A program made the translations under genes and the position numbers. A DNA stretch of 64,000 nt, taken from assembly GCA_015345905.1 (NCBI GenBank), contig JADDTR010000007.1:124001-188000 (forward strand), given 5' to 3'. The notes beneath the pieces were generated by a model. The model was not told where the DNA came from and did no database searches. It saw only the letters and a list, made by a program, of their open reading frames with translations. The DNA is from Aotearoamyces nothofagi (taxonomy: Eukaryota; Ascomycota; Leotiomycetes; Leotiales; Tympanidaceae). Shown in pieces: positions 22,180-33,983 of the stretch (its first letter is position 1; each line of letters starts with the position of its first letter).

Positions 22180-24589
22180 ATGATGGCATTGCAGTCTCCT
22201 TTGGTCCCGTCATCTGCAAATATGATGTCGGCTTTCTCTCCACATACTGAATTCTCTCTTTCTCCAAACTCCCCGGGCCTTCCAAATACCCCTCGATTTC
22301 AGTCTCTGTAAGTTCTGCTTCCTCGATCATAGTCGTATAGCAACTCATAGTGCTGCGCCGCAGTTCCGCTCGAAGCTCTACAGATGCGACATCTCTTCAT
22401 CCAAACTCAATTGATGGCGGGAGGTCTCCCGCTGGACAAATCATGAGTCCAAGCGACATGGTTGGGCCATCGCCTGTGACCTCTACTGGCACTGAAGGCA
22501 CAGAAATTGAAGACGAAGTGGCAGAAGATGTCGAGCAAGACATACCCGAGCAGGCAATAGAGGATCAGCCCAAGGTGCCGGATTTTGCTGTAAGTCCCTC
22601 CGGACTGCATAATGCTCGAACGGCATAGCTAATACGTAGACAAAGCCCAAGAACAGTTTAAATACGAGCATCTCTGCTGAATATCGCAACCAGTCAGAGG
22701 ATGAACCATCATCTGTCATACATGCGCCTCAAGGTTATATGAACTTTGTGAGCTCCCAGAAATTGCGTTCTCAAAGTATCTTTACTAATGGAGGCAGAAC
22801 AATACGAATAATACTAATCCACCTCAGTCACCGCCTGTGATTGATAGAGCTACACCTAAACCATATGAGGCTGAACGTTCACCTCCTTCTTCACTGAGGG
22901 TCGACTTTCCGCCGAGTGACAAGGTATCTCGAGTATCCAGCTGTGAAGTTTCCACTCTAACAATTTTAGACTATTACGCCGAGTCCAGTGTCCCCTCCAC
23001 CAATTTCCACCGACATTGGACCCGCATCTTTCATGGACAATTCTACACCCAGAGCTCAGACACGACAAGAACTCGATGTACTAGCAGATAAATCACGAGT
23101 ACGCTCGAGTAGCGCAAGCAGCCTTGAAGGCAAGTATTAGGCACCTAGAGAGACGTCGTACTTGCTAACTTTTCATTTTTGAGCAGGCATTCCAGAAGAC
23201 ACTCGTGAATCAGAATACATCGGAGAAGACGAGGACCAATTGGACTTTCCTACTCCTAGTGACCCAAACCATGAAGTCAATGCACTTAAGACTGCACTTC
23301 ATGAGTGCTGGACTCTTTGCAATACCTTAGCAAGTCTGAGTTCAATCCACCGGGAGCGTATCTTTAGCTACTCTGGGACGGGGGATGCACATGAGAAAGC
23401 ATGGAAATGCTGCTGGAGACTGTGTCAAAAGCTATATGACAGCCGCGATGATCAGCACGATCTTCAAGTTAGACCGACTCTAGACCTTTGTCGAGACTTC
23501 TGTCAAGCGCTATTTGATGTACGCCAACGCAACAATGAGGTAGCAGATTCTGTTTTACGTGTTAGCTTTGAGCTGAACAATCATCTCTTCAACACACATG
23601 ATCGAAACTTACCAGAAGCCTTCCGTGAACGGACCCTTGATTTCTATATCACGCTATGTCATCGACTCATGAAGCAGAGAAGTGAGCTAGCAGAAGAAAC
23701 AGACTCCTTGTTACGGGCCTGTTGGTCACTTGCAGAGATGCTCTTTAGTCTTCGCCAAAACCGACGAGAAGGCAAGGCAGCGGACGAAGAGCTTCTCGGT
23801 TCCGCCGTTCAGGCTTGCTGGGAGCTATGTGATTTGTTTCGCGAAGGCTGGACGCAAGTACGGCCCGAACGAGGGACACCCAGACCCAGCCAGACAACCT
23901 TTACACAATCTTTTGATCAACTCAATCGATCCTCGCATCAACCATCTAGCAGTTTGACGAGTTTACCAAGTCTCCCGGAACAAGCTGAACCACGCGGTAT
24001 GCCAGAAACGCCAACAACTGAATTTGAAGACACGCCAATATCCCCAGAAGATAACTCTCCCTCAATTCCCAACATCCTTGTTCTCGGCACTGACAGCCGC
24101 GGCACAAGTGCCCGATGGTCCAGCAACTCCTCGAATCTCTCAGGTTACTCTCAGGGTAGCAACAAGACCTCCAGCACAGTCAAAACTGCAACTGGCTCGG
24201 AAGATGTCAATCTCACCCGTCTTAAAATACTTATACTTAAGGCAGCCATGAATGCTGGCTTTGAGCGCGTAGCTCCAACGAGTGCTGGAGGCGCAAATGC
24301 GCTACAGGCGTATGTCAAGACTCTTCCTACCGGCTCATTCGGCTCACTGTCCTGGCACACAAGTCTCTTGGCATCTTATAAGGAGCTTGTATTATCTGAC
24401 CCAACATTCCGGTCTGCAATCACACTGCCTCCACCTGGCAAAAGAGCATCTGCACTGGATGTCTCAAAGAGCGTTGGCTGGATGATGAAGAGTGGGCAAT
24501 ACCTGTGGCTGAAAGATCTCTTCCGATGGGTTTTCGGCTTCCACCTCGACGAAGCAGAAAAGAGGAAGAATGTGGGTATTTCGGTATGA
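22180..24589 (+). CDS. Conserved fungal protein of unknown function, helical Cys/Trp-rich domain
   Basis: Exons supported by phase: 22376(or earlier)-22589, 22640-22747, 22798-22923, 22970-23129 and 23187-24589. The core (about residues 240-470) is helical with repeated Cys-Trp patterns: ALHECWTLCNTLASLSSIHR, AWKCCWRLCQKLYDSRDDQH, TLDLCRDFCQALFDVRQRNN, LLRACWSLAEMLFSLRQNRR, AVQACWELCDLFREGWTQ. A second domain near the C-terminus has LKILILKAAMNAGFERVA and YLWLKDLFRWVFGFHLDE. I recognise no catalytic motif. The intron at 23130-23186 fits only as GC-AG. The 5' end is uncertain: an exon 22180-22307 (MMALQSPLVPSS...) reaches exon 2 in phase only through an AAG acceptor at 22375, giving 712 residues; otherwise translation could start at 22443 (647 residues). 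Confidence 0.75.
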
Positions 24590-25418
24590 GGGGCACCAGT
24601 ATGTCAAAAGTACTTTGTGCACAACATATGCTAGTTTCCCGAAATCAGCACAAATAAAACAACATAACGGTCGGAATCATGTGGCAAAGTTCGAGATAGA
24701 GCATTCATTTCTCTTCATTTCGTGGATATATATATATATTCCTGTCGTTCAATAAAGCCTCGGTGTCTGGGCGCATATATGCACATATATATATGGTATG
24801 TTATGATAACACGATCGTTACAGGACTGGAGGTATTTCGTGAATTCTAGATACCCCATGGAGGCGTTGGAGCTGCTCTTTTTTTTGGCGTTGTCTTCTGA
24901 CGCTTAGCAGCAGGGTTGATTGGCTCGGGTGGTCTAGGGTGGTCTAGGACTTTTAAGAATCACATCAGGCTGGGGTTTCACTCACTGCATACTTATAGTA
25001 TTTCTTATGCAATGTTTCTAAATATTTGAGTTCATTGGATCCTTATTTCGATCGTCTCAATCCGAATCTGCTGGATCCGAAAAGTATTCAAAGGACAACC
25101 TGAGCCCTGCCAACGTATCCCTTCCTGCCTGTCCTGGATCACTGCCTCGGAACTTCGCAATCAATATCAATTTTCCAGTCTGTGAGAATAGTGTAGTGAG
25201 ATCCGCATGCCGGCCAGACTATGAACTTGCTACGAGAGAAATGCATGGCCAGAAAACGGAGGAGTCTAACTGAGAGCATGTTTTTGGTGTAATACAGAGA
25301 GGTAAAAATAAGCAGATTCGTGGTATCTATTATGGAGGGACGGCGGCAAGTCGAAACTGATGGAAGTACGTAGCGAATAGAAGAGGGTAGGAGAGCTAGC
25401 TAGTGGTGCGATGTGGAT
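24590..25418. other. Convergent 3' intergenic region
   Basis: 829 bp between two stops. Holds AT runs (TATATATATA near 24726-24738 and 24785-24793) and a doubled GGTGGTCTAG at about 24928-24948. No gene seen. Confidence 0.4.
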
Positions 25419-27115
25419 TTACCACTCGTATTCACCAGATGCCTTGTGGAAGACATACTCCTTTCCGTTGACCGTGAGGACGCCATCCTTCATGACGCAC
25501 TTCCTGTGAAATAATTAGGACATTGTGAGGGTGGAAAAGAATTCAAAGACATGACTGACCATTTGTTCTTGACGCGCTGAACCTTGTCATACATGCAAAG
25601 CATAATATGTCCCATTCCCTCATCGTCGTCGTCATCCTCATTCAAGCCTTCATCCGGGTCATCGAGGTCAGAGTTTATAGCATCCTCATCAGCATCTTCT
25701 GCTTTTAGAATATTGGCCTTATCATCGTCGTCATCGTCATCATCTCCACCATCGAATTGTGCTTGAACAGGAGCAGAACCCGTAGCCAAGGTAGTAGAAG
25801 GTATAAGCTTGCGCTTCTTGCACTTATCTGTTGGAATACGCTCACGTAAAGGTAGCATCAAACCTCCGCCTTCCATATGTTGGCCCATTGCTTCTATCTT
25901 CCTACGGATCATGTGATCAATCTCAACCCTCCCCATCTCCACCTCGTTGCCCTGGGCATCAAATCTCTTCATGATACCGACAGAGCTATCTTTTGGATCT
26001 CCAGCACCATCGGTTTGGGCACCGTTAACTCCGTTCTGACTTTGAAGTTGTTGTCTTTGTTGAGCTGCTTGGTGCGCCATAGCTTGCTGATACTGGGCCT
26101 GTGTCATTTGTGGTCGAGGAACTTGTTGACTTACGGGTCTCTGCTGCTGCTGCTGCTGTATATTTTGTTGCATGTTTTGCTGCTGGTTTTGCTGCTGACT
26201 TGACTGTTGCGGCATATTATGAATCGCACTGATCGAGGCTGCAGCTCGTTGCCCATACGTTGCTTGTAAGTTCTGCGCTGCTCGCTGCTGAGCAGTGGTG
26301 GCATTGGACATGCCATTAATACCGCTATATGAAGGCGGTGCCTGGTTGATTCCATTCTCGGTGCCAGGTTCTGCCTTGATTCTAGGGCCATTCTTATTCG
26401 TGGGAGGCATCTGGGACATGGGCGGGAGCTGTGGAATAGGGAGTGGAGGTTGCGATTGGCCCATGGGAGCAGTGTTGACGTTTTGCTGGTAGTTGGAGGG
26501 AAGAGGAAGATTTGCCAAGGGAGTTGGGGGGATTGGTTCTGGCTTTGGGTCCCATGGGAATTGGGCAACTCCCAGTTGCGAAAGTTTCATTTGCCATCCC
26601 TATTTAATTGATCAGTCTACTATGAAGATGATTATGCACAAGGGAAACTTTGTGCTCCAATAGTAGATATGAAAGGGGAGCCTCGTCGGGAAGCAGTCGG
26701 ATCACGTGTATGAGAAATTGGCTGCTTTACGCGCTAGCGCAAGCGAAGAAATGAACCCGGGAGCATTTAAATGTAGACAAATACTCAGAGGGTCCCGCCA
26801 ATTTTGGTTTCCTCGCCTGTCCGCTGCTGGTGCCTAGGTGGGCAAATATGAGGACAACAACGACGAAAACATGACCAACAACACGACTGCGACAGTATGA
26901 AATATTGTGGAGGTAAAGCAAAATAACAGTGAAGATAGATATGATCAAATCGAACGAGGCTGGAATCGCGCGCATCGACAGAACTTCAAACTCACCCTAG
27001 CCAGCTCCTCCAAGACGCCCTCATCAACACCGCCCTCTTCGAAATCGACTCGAGAGCTATCGACTACATCTCTGATTATCTGCTGGTAGACGGTGCCAAC
27101 ATTTCCGTTGGACAT
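25419..27115 (-). CDS. TOA1: Transcription initiation factor IIA large subunit (alpha/beta)
   Basis: With Toa2 it stabilises TBP on the TATA box for RNA polymerase II. Exons 27115..26996, 26599..25560 and 25503..25419 join in phase to 414 residues. N-terminal four-helix-bundle part: VGTVYQQIIRDVVDSSRVDF, GVLEELARGWQMKLSQLGVA, then FPWDPKPEP. A long Gln-rich, poorly structured middle holds QQQNMQQNIQQQQQQRP; an acidic stretch (GGDDDDDDDD, LNEDDDDDEG) precedes the beta-barrel ending: HIMLCMYDKVQRVKNKWKCV and KEYVFHKASGEYEW. Intron 1 is 396 nt, long for this genome. The first and last exons are too short to be obvious but match the family closely. Confidence 0.95.
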
Positions 27116-28051
27116 ATCGGCGGTATTGGACTTGACGAAACCTTTGTGGATGGCGGCGGCTGTTGGAGATTACATGCGTCACACGCAGCGTCAATCGTTT
27201 TGGCCGTGATGATACGATACGCACACGCCTGTCGAGCTGTACTGGAGTATTGATGAAAAGCAGAGGCTTGCAACCAGCTTGAAGTCAAGTTCGCGTCGTG
27301 AGGTTGAAGAGGCTATTGAGATCTGCCTCCGTTGAGGGAGGTTGTCGTTATCTGCCCCACTCTCCCCGCCCCAATAAACTTCGTAGACACCAGGTTGACT
27401 ACTATATGAATCGTCTAGACAGCCTTCATAAATATCACCAGGGCGTGTATTGTAGAGACGGCCTCAAGTGCGGTTGATATTCCTGCTGTGTAGATGTTTC
27501 TGTAAAGCCTGCGCTCAAGTAAAGGTAAAGTAATGGGCTATCTTCGCTTACTTAATTGGCGAGGATCGGAGAGACAAGCCAAAAGCGCCTCAATACCGTT
27601 ATTGTTCGTATATCACCATCAAACTATAGGACGCCCTTTCAACTTTACATGATTGAATCATTTTCCACCATGCAAGAGTCATATCTGCAATAACGTTCGA
27701 GGTACTCGGGAGGAGCAAGATAGCTATGAAGAGTACAAAATATGTGACAATTAATACCACCGAGGGATGGCAATAGTGATAAAAGAGGCATTTATTGATT
27801 ATTGATCATTCTCTACGTGCATAATGTAACGCATTACTCCAAAGCAGACCATCACGACACATCCAGACTGATTGCAGCAAACCACAACCAAGCATAACTC
27901 GCACCAGGTGAAGCACTTTCTGTCCATGGGCATTGAGAGAGCGAGAGAACCCCAACACCACGCTAAAAGACCATACCGCTAATGCCAGTACGAAATCCTA
28001 GTTATACTTTACCTGCTTTCCTCTGAATATAGAGTTTAGATACACCAGCAC
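27116..28051. other. Intergenic region, TOA1 upstream / CDC20 downstream
   Basis: 936 bp; both neighbours are on the minus strand. I see no gene, RNA or clear repeat. The TOA1 promoter should lie in the first part. Confidence 0.4.
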
Positions 28052-29935
28052 TTAGCGGATGGTCATCTGCTTAACCATATCGGCCTTGCCTGAAGCACCA
28101 CCGGCACTAACAGCAGAGCTAGAGCCAGCCTTCTTTTCGAAGATCTTCCAGAACTTCAAGCTTTCATCCGCAGCTAACCAATGTTAGTAACAATATAGAA
28201 TTAGAGGAGGTATACACTCACCAGCCGTAGCGAGCATCTGCCCATCTGGGCTTAGACAGCTGTGAAGAACTCTTGTTTCGTGTGCTGGAATCTCGACGTT
28301 GCGGACAAGAGTAGGATAGCTCCAAATGCTGAGGGAGTTGTCTGGGAAGCCGCTTGAGCTGACTATCTCACGGTAGTGAGGGCTCCAGCGGAGGCTGGTG
28401 ACTTGAGAGCCAGTGTCGATACTGTTGACGCGTGCACCAGAAGTAGAGTTCCAGAAGTGAATGTGACGGTCATAAGAACCTCCACCAGTAGCCAACAAGT
28501 TTGGTTGCCATGGGCACCAGCTGAGGGCCTTAACAGCAGCCTTGTGGTTTGTCTTGGCGAACTTTGGAACGGCAAGGGATCTTGCATCCCAGATGGAGAC
28601 GAGGTTATCATTACCGCCAGTGGCAAGTTGAGCACCATCGGCGCGCCATTCAAGACCACAGACCTCGGAGGTGTGTGATACAAGCTCGGCAATCTTGTGT
28701 TGCGCAATGCGGACATCGTGGTTGAAGACAAGGCCACTACGGGCGCCAGTAGACAATGTGTGCTTGTTCCATCCCATGACGCCAACGCGGGTGTCGTGAC
28801 CGTGCATGCTTCTAAGCTTGGTGCCTTCCTCGACGTCCCAGATCTGGACCTCACCCGTACCAAGACCAACGCCAACGTAGGCCCCATCACCAGACCACTT
28901 AACGCTGCTAACATAGGTGTCTGGGCTGGTCTCTAGGAGGCAGCTGACAGTGCCAGCTTCAGCAGACCAGACATATACATTGCGCTCAAGGCCGATAGCG
29001 ACCTGGTTACCAGAACTCCAATCGAGAAGGTTAAGATAGTAGTCGTCAACAAGTCCTGGGGCATCCAGAACACGCTCTGGTGCCGTGGCCACTCTACGTC
29101 TGAATTGTGCTGAGGAAGCATTGGCGGACTTGAGAGGGCGGTTGTACTGGGAACGGAGATCAATGGGCTTCGAAGACTCAGGGGGCGCAGGCTTGAAGGC
29201 CAGAATTCGAGTGTTCAGTGAGACACCGCAAGCAGATGCCAGTGAATCTTGGTATGCAACAGTGTTTGGGGAGGGTCTAGAGTATGTTGTGGACTCTTCC
29301 TCATCCCCAAGGCTAAGTCCTTCAAGGGCAGCGACAGCATCATCTGCTGAGCTTCTTCCTCCTACGTCAAATGCGTGGGCACCAGTAGCTAATACTGAGG
29401 AGCCTTCTCCACCACTTGTCTTTGGTCTCTGCTTTTCTCCAAGGTCGAGCTTGCCTGATCCAACAGTAGCAATGGCGGAGCTAGCTCCTCGGTTTGGGAT
29501 GAAGCGGTCGCCAGCGAACGCAATAGTCGTCTTGTTTGACTTTTGTCGGAGAGGGCCCTTCCTTGACTTATTGCTTGAAGGGGTCTTTGTGAGGCCAGTT
29601 CCTGTGAGTGCGAAATCCGAAACACCAAGTTCTAAAGCGCGACGAGGTGTCTGTGCAGCTCTAGCAATGTTTGACTTCGGTGAGTCTCGGTGTGATGTCC
29701 TCGAAGCGGATTTTGCGAAGTGTGAAGAGAGGTTACCTCCATATGTTGACTTGGATGCACGGATGCTCTCGTGGTTTGAATTTGGTCGTTCAGGTGTGAA
29801 AGGCGACGAGTTGTTGACCGAAAGAGTCATTGTGCGTGCACGAGGAGATGGGGTAAGGGGCATCCGTCCACCAGCAGTTCTAGAGGAGAACATGCCGGCA
29901 TGGGACTTCATGGGCGTGCACACGGATGTTGCCAT
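28052..29935 (-). CDS. CDC20: APC/C activator CDC20 (Slp1/Fizzy family)
   Basis: WD40 co-activator that brings substrates to the anaphase-promoting complex; target of the spindle checkpoint. Exons 29935..28222 and 28173..28052 join in phase (donor GTGAGT, acceptor TAG) to 611 residues. Seen: the C-box DRFIPNR near residue 143; ERVLDAPGLVDDYYLNLLDW at the start of the propeller; blades such as VSSVKWSGDGAYVGVGLGTG, VCGLEWRADGAQLATGGNDN and VTSLRWSPHYREIVSSSGF. The protein ends in Met-Thr-Ile-Arg, so the C-terminal Ile-Arg tail that docks on APC3 is present. The short last exon supplies FWKIFEKK and this tail. Confidence 0.95.
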
Positions 29936-30518
29936 TGTGCAGTCGTGTTTGGATCTCGGTCGAAAGACAAATTAATGGATCGATCGATGATAGAGAGTCG
30001 GTATTCGAACGAGCTCCCAAGAGACTCAACCTAATGGTTCCTGGTAGTAGTTGGTTAGTATTTTCGTTGTGTGTTCGATATATCGAGTTGCCTTCTTCAA
30101 GAATGGCTTAAGTCGGTGGGTCGATCGGATGGCTTGACAGCGAAGCCGATCTAATGGACTTGAAGGATTCTTGTAGAAGTATGAGGAGGAGGTACAGTGA
30201 TGAAAATGTACTTGTAAAGGTACTTGCGAGAAGTAAAGGAAGAAGCGTTCGAGCAACTGTCGAGAGGCCTTTAAGCTGGGAAAGGGCATCAACAAACGCT
30301 AAGTTGGCAAGACGACGGCAATTGCACGTGATTATAAGATGAAACTAGCCCGTTTTAGATATAGATTACTGATTTCGCCGCGGAATTTCGCGATTGGCAT
30401 CTCTAAGCGGTCACCAGTGACAATTAAAGTCCGTCACCACGAAATGTCGAGGCTCAGGCAAAACCATGTTTTGTCTGCCCCCCACAACATACTGATGAGT
30501 GCCTGATACACTATAGCT
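29936..30518. promoter_or_regulatory. Divergent intergenic region CDC20 / Ral2-like
   Basis: 583 bp between start codons, so it should hold both promoters. No specific factor site or repeat recognised. Confidence 0.4.
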
Positions 30519-32774
30519 ATGGCTCAGCCTTCCACACCCTCCGCTGGAAATTCTGCAACGCTCTTTAGCTCAGGTGCATTCTCCGGAAGCCAGAACCATC
30601 TGTCTGGTGGCCCTGTCCTCACTCCTACCTCGACAACATCCTCGAATAACACTTTCCTCATGCCTAATTCCCCTGTAAAGGGGAGACAGGGCAGTGATGG
30701 TTATAGACCAAAGGTTACTCGAACGCTGGGACAACGGCCGGCCTGCTTGGTGAATGCAACGGTAACATACTGTGGGAACAATGTAATGTACGCATTCGGT
30801 GGATTTGATGCCTATACCGATGAAGTCTACAACCACGTCTTAAAGCTGGACATGATCAGTTCACAATGGAGCTTAGTCGATAACTATGGCGATATTCCTG
30901 GTGTGCGAATGGGTCATACCGCTACACTCTATCAAGGAGACAAGCTCTTGATATTCGGCGGGGAGAACGAACATCGAACGTACCTGTCAGACTTGATTAT
31001 TTTCGATCTCAAGACAGCTCATTGGACTCAGCCTGCTGTGACTGGACCAGTTCCCAAAGGTCGAGCGAGGCACGCAGCAGTTTTGCACGAAGACAAGCTG
31101 TTTATCATCGGTGGCATTACGGGTCACAATAATTATGTCTTGGACGATATTTGCTATCTCGACCTTAAGACCTTCACCTGGTCTAGAGCTTGGCGTTTTG
31201 TTGGACGTTTTGATCATCAGGCCTTCATCTGGGGAGACAGGATGTGGGTCTTTGGAGGATTGAGCGAAGATGCTGAGAAGGTTGGAGATATATACTGGCT
31301 TGATCTGAAGGGCAGTCCAGCATTTGATTCTGTCCCTACCTATGATAATTTGGACCGTCGCGCTTCCTCAATACGATCCAGCGGAATGTCTCGGCAACCG
31401 TATGCTATGGCTGTGCCGCCAGCGGTTGGTAGCACGGGATACGCGGCGAACTCCAGCAGTGCTCAAGTTAATCCACCATCTTTTCAGTTAACTTCATCAG
31501 CACCAACAGCGCCGGGCGCAATATCATCTCTAAAATTCGTTTCAGGCCCCAATATCCCGGCTCAAGGATCTGGCATGCATTTTCATCTATACACATCTGG
31601 TACATTACTCGATTTTGTTACACCCGCTGCTACGATTACTCCACAGGACTGCTCCTTATCGTCTCTAGATCTAGATACTTTACGGTGGCAGAAATTAGCT
31701 GAAGGGCGGGAGATATTTAGGCCCGGTTATCGCTGGCATTATTGCACGATGAATGAAGATGGAACGAAGGCATGGTTACTTGGGTGCCCGACCGATCCAA
31801 CAACGACCGACCTTGGTCCTAACGGGTTTGAAGAATATCTCAGCGATGTCATGGAAATAGATCTCCGTAGATATGGTCTTTTAGGAAACACTCTTACCCC
31901 GGAGTCGCGACACGAGGCTTCTCGGCCGTTTTCGACCATATCAGATCGTTTCACCCCTCAGCCATCGAAAGGCCTTGGTGCTGATCTAGCAAAGCTTTTT
32001 AACGTACCTCCAGAGAGTGGCAGTGGTACTGATTTTACAATCACTGCCTTGCGTGACGGCGATGACTGGGATGATGACGCTTTTATGAGTTCCAGCATGG
32101 TCCGGTCTGATTCACAGCCTGAGCAAACATGGCTACCAGCTGATACTTCAACATCGCCTCCAATCCACGTACATAAGCTAATTCTTCAGGCTCGCTGGCC
32201 TCACTTTGCCCGCCTGTGGAATGCACAAATGGCCGAGTTTCATACAAAGAAAATGCACATTCCGGAACCATACACGGTCGTCAAGGCATTTCTTTATTAT
32301 CTATATACTGACAGTATTCATCCAGAAGATTGTGCTGAACTCAATGATGTCGCCGGGCTCCTTGTTTTGTCGAATATCTACAACATACCCCACCTGAGAC
32401 TACTATGCGTCAATCGTTTATCGAAGGAACTCGATGTTGACCACGCCTGTATCATCTGGCATTGTGCCGGCATTGCGAATGAGGATTGGCTACGGAAGCG
32501 TACCGCGAACTTTTGCTTGATGCACTGGGGTCGCGTCGTTCGTACTCAAGGTTTCCTGAAATTGCCTCGTCAAGCACTTGTCGAACTCTCACAAGAGATC
32601 GATATGGAAGGTCGAGTAGTTGGTGGCGAAGAACTAGAAGTTGTCGGAGGACTTGGAGGAGGGCGCTTTGGGGTTGGTGGAATATCCAGAAAGGCAAGTA
32701 TAAGCAGCAGTCATACTCATCAGCTCGGAGAATCAGAGGTTGAGGATGAGGATGAAGGAATGGAAATGTCATGA
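30519..32774 (+). CDS. Kelch-repeat and BTB protein, Ral2-like
   Basis: Single exon, 751 residues. A Ser/Thr/Asn-rich start is followed by kelch blades from about residue 70 to 270: VMYAFGGFDAYTDEVYNHVL, KLLIFGGENEHRTYLSDLII, KLFIIGGITGHNNYVLDDIC, RMWVFGGLSEDAEKVGDIYW. A linker and a degenerate blade follow, then a BTB domain at about 540-690 (PPIHVHKLILQARWPHFARL, FLYYLYTDSIHPEDC, LLVLSNIYNIPHLRLLCVNR). This order matches fission yeast Ral2, which acts with Ras1 in mating and cell shape, and LZTR1-type proteins. A Ras-pathway adaptor role is inferred from architecture only; the BTB may also recruit a cullin-3 ligase. Confidence 0.88.
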   Translation: MAQPSTPSAGNSATLFSSGAFSGSQNHLSGGPVLTPTSTTSSNNTFLMPNSPVKGRQGSDGYRPKVTRTLGQRPACLVNATVTYCGNNVMYAFGGFDAYTDEVYNHVLKLDMISSQWSLVDNYGDIPGVRMGHTATLYQGDKLLIFGGENEHRTYLSDLIIFDLKTAHWTQPAVTGPVPKGRARHAAVLHEDKLFIIGGITGHNNYVLDDICYLDLKTFTWSRAWRFVGRFDHQAFIWGDRMWVFGGLSEDAEKVGDIYWLDLKGSPAFDSVPTYDNLDRRASSIRSSGMSRQPYAMAVPPAVGSTGYAANSSSAQVNPPSFQLTSSAPTAPGAISSLKFVSGPNIPAQGSGMHFHLYTSGTLLDFVTPAATITPQDCSLSSLDLDTLRWQKLAEGREIFRPGYRWHYCTMNEDGTKAWLLGCPTDPTTTDLGPNGFEEYLSDVMEIDLRRYGLLGNTLTPESRHEASRPFSTISDRFTPQPSKGLGADLAKLFNVPPESGSGTDFTITALRDGDDWDDDAFMSSSMVRSDSQPEQTWLPADTSTSPPIHVHKLILQARWPHFARLWNAQMAEFHTKKMHIPEPYTVVKAFLYYLYTDSIHPEDCAELNDVAGLLVLSNIYNIPHLRLLCVNRLSKELDVDHACIIWHCAGIANEDWLRKRTANFCLMHWGRVVRTQGFLKLPRQALVELSQEIDMEGRVVGGEELEVVGGLGGGRFGVGGISRKASISSSHTHQLGESEVEDEDEGMEMS

Positions 32775-33983
32775 TCGCAAGGTGATGGTTTATCAGGCGT
32801 CTATGACAGGGGAGAGGAGTAAAGCTCAAATTTTTTATATCCAAAGGGCCTGCAATTGCATTTGCGACATAGCTACGGCGTTACATAGGCGGTTGGGCCG
32901 TTCAGGAGTTCAGGCGTTGTCATACCGACTCAACATACTATTGGTTTCACACATTTCTGAAAGCAAGTCCTTTGAATAGGGACAAGTATATAGTCTTTAC
33001 AAACCTCAAAGCAAGCTTTAATAAAGGGTGGTTATCAAATCCAGTCAGTTGACAGTCATGCAGAACGAAATTTGAATGGAGGACCAACGCATCTTTTATG
33101 TTTTTAGAGTTAAATGATCTTCAAGAGTTAAAGCTTGCCATGACTAGAACCTTGGGTATATATACAGGCTTGCAGCATTTTGTCTAACCAACATAATTGA
33201 AGATGGCAATGAAATCCTTTATATTTCTAGACTAGAGAAGGCCAAGTCGTCAAACTCTCAATTCTTTACATAACTTTGCCAGAGATGGGTTGTAAGAGAA
33301 GGTAGGCTGTATTCTAGTGAGACGGTTATAGAGACTATCCTGGACATACGGCAATATATAGCAAATAATAGCTGAGTTGGTGATACTGGAAGCAAAGAAG
33401 AGGGGGGGGGGGCGCTATACGACTAACTAGATGCTAAATAAAAATGCTACTATTCTATAAATGCTCTTGCTGTTCTGGATTTGGTATTCATGTATCCTAG
33501 GGTATTGTTGGAGGGCACAAGACAAGCAGGTTTAGACTAATCTATATCTTTTGTCAGGCAATAATGAGAGATTGTTAGGGATATAAGGAGGAAGGGTTGT
33601 AATTGGCTTAGCGATGAGCAAAGAAGTCGCTGTTAGTTATTGATACCAGGTTTCACATGTCCATTGTGGCTATTTACGAGTCTCAGGTAAGAACATTGAC
33701 AAATGACAATCATATTCTATAATTGGTTAAAGTGATAATAAAATGACGCCCATCTATATATGGTGAGGGCGGAAGCTTCTTATGTTTGTACAATAGCCAT
33801 GCTTTACATGACTGTTCAGCTGTTTTCTAATGTGCATCCTTGACATCAGTAGGTATACAAAACAAGGCGATGAAGGATGGATGCCGCAAACACCGTTTTA
33901 TGCAATCAAAACTATTGAGACCCAAATCTGTCCACACTCAAGGTCCTGGGCCGTTTACCCAGATAGCCTTTATCGGGGATGTC
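32775..33983. other. Convergent 3' intergenic region
   Basis: 1.2 kb, AT-rich, between the stops of the Ral2-like gene (+) and RCF2 (-). A run of G (about 33403-33412) stands out. No gene seen. Confidence 0.45.
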
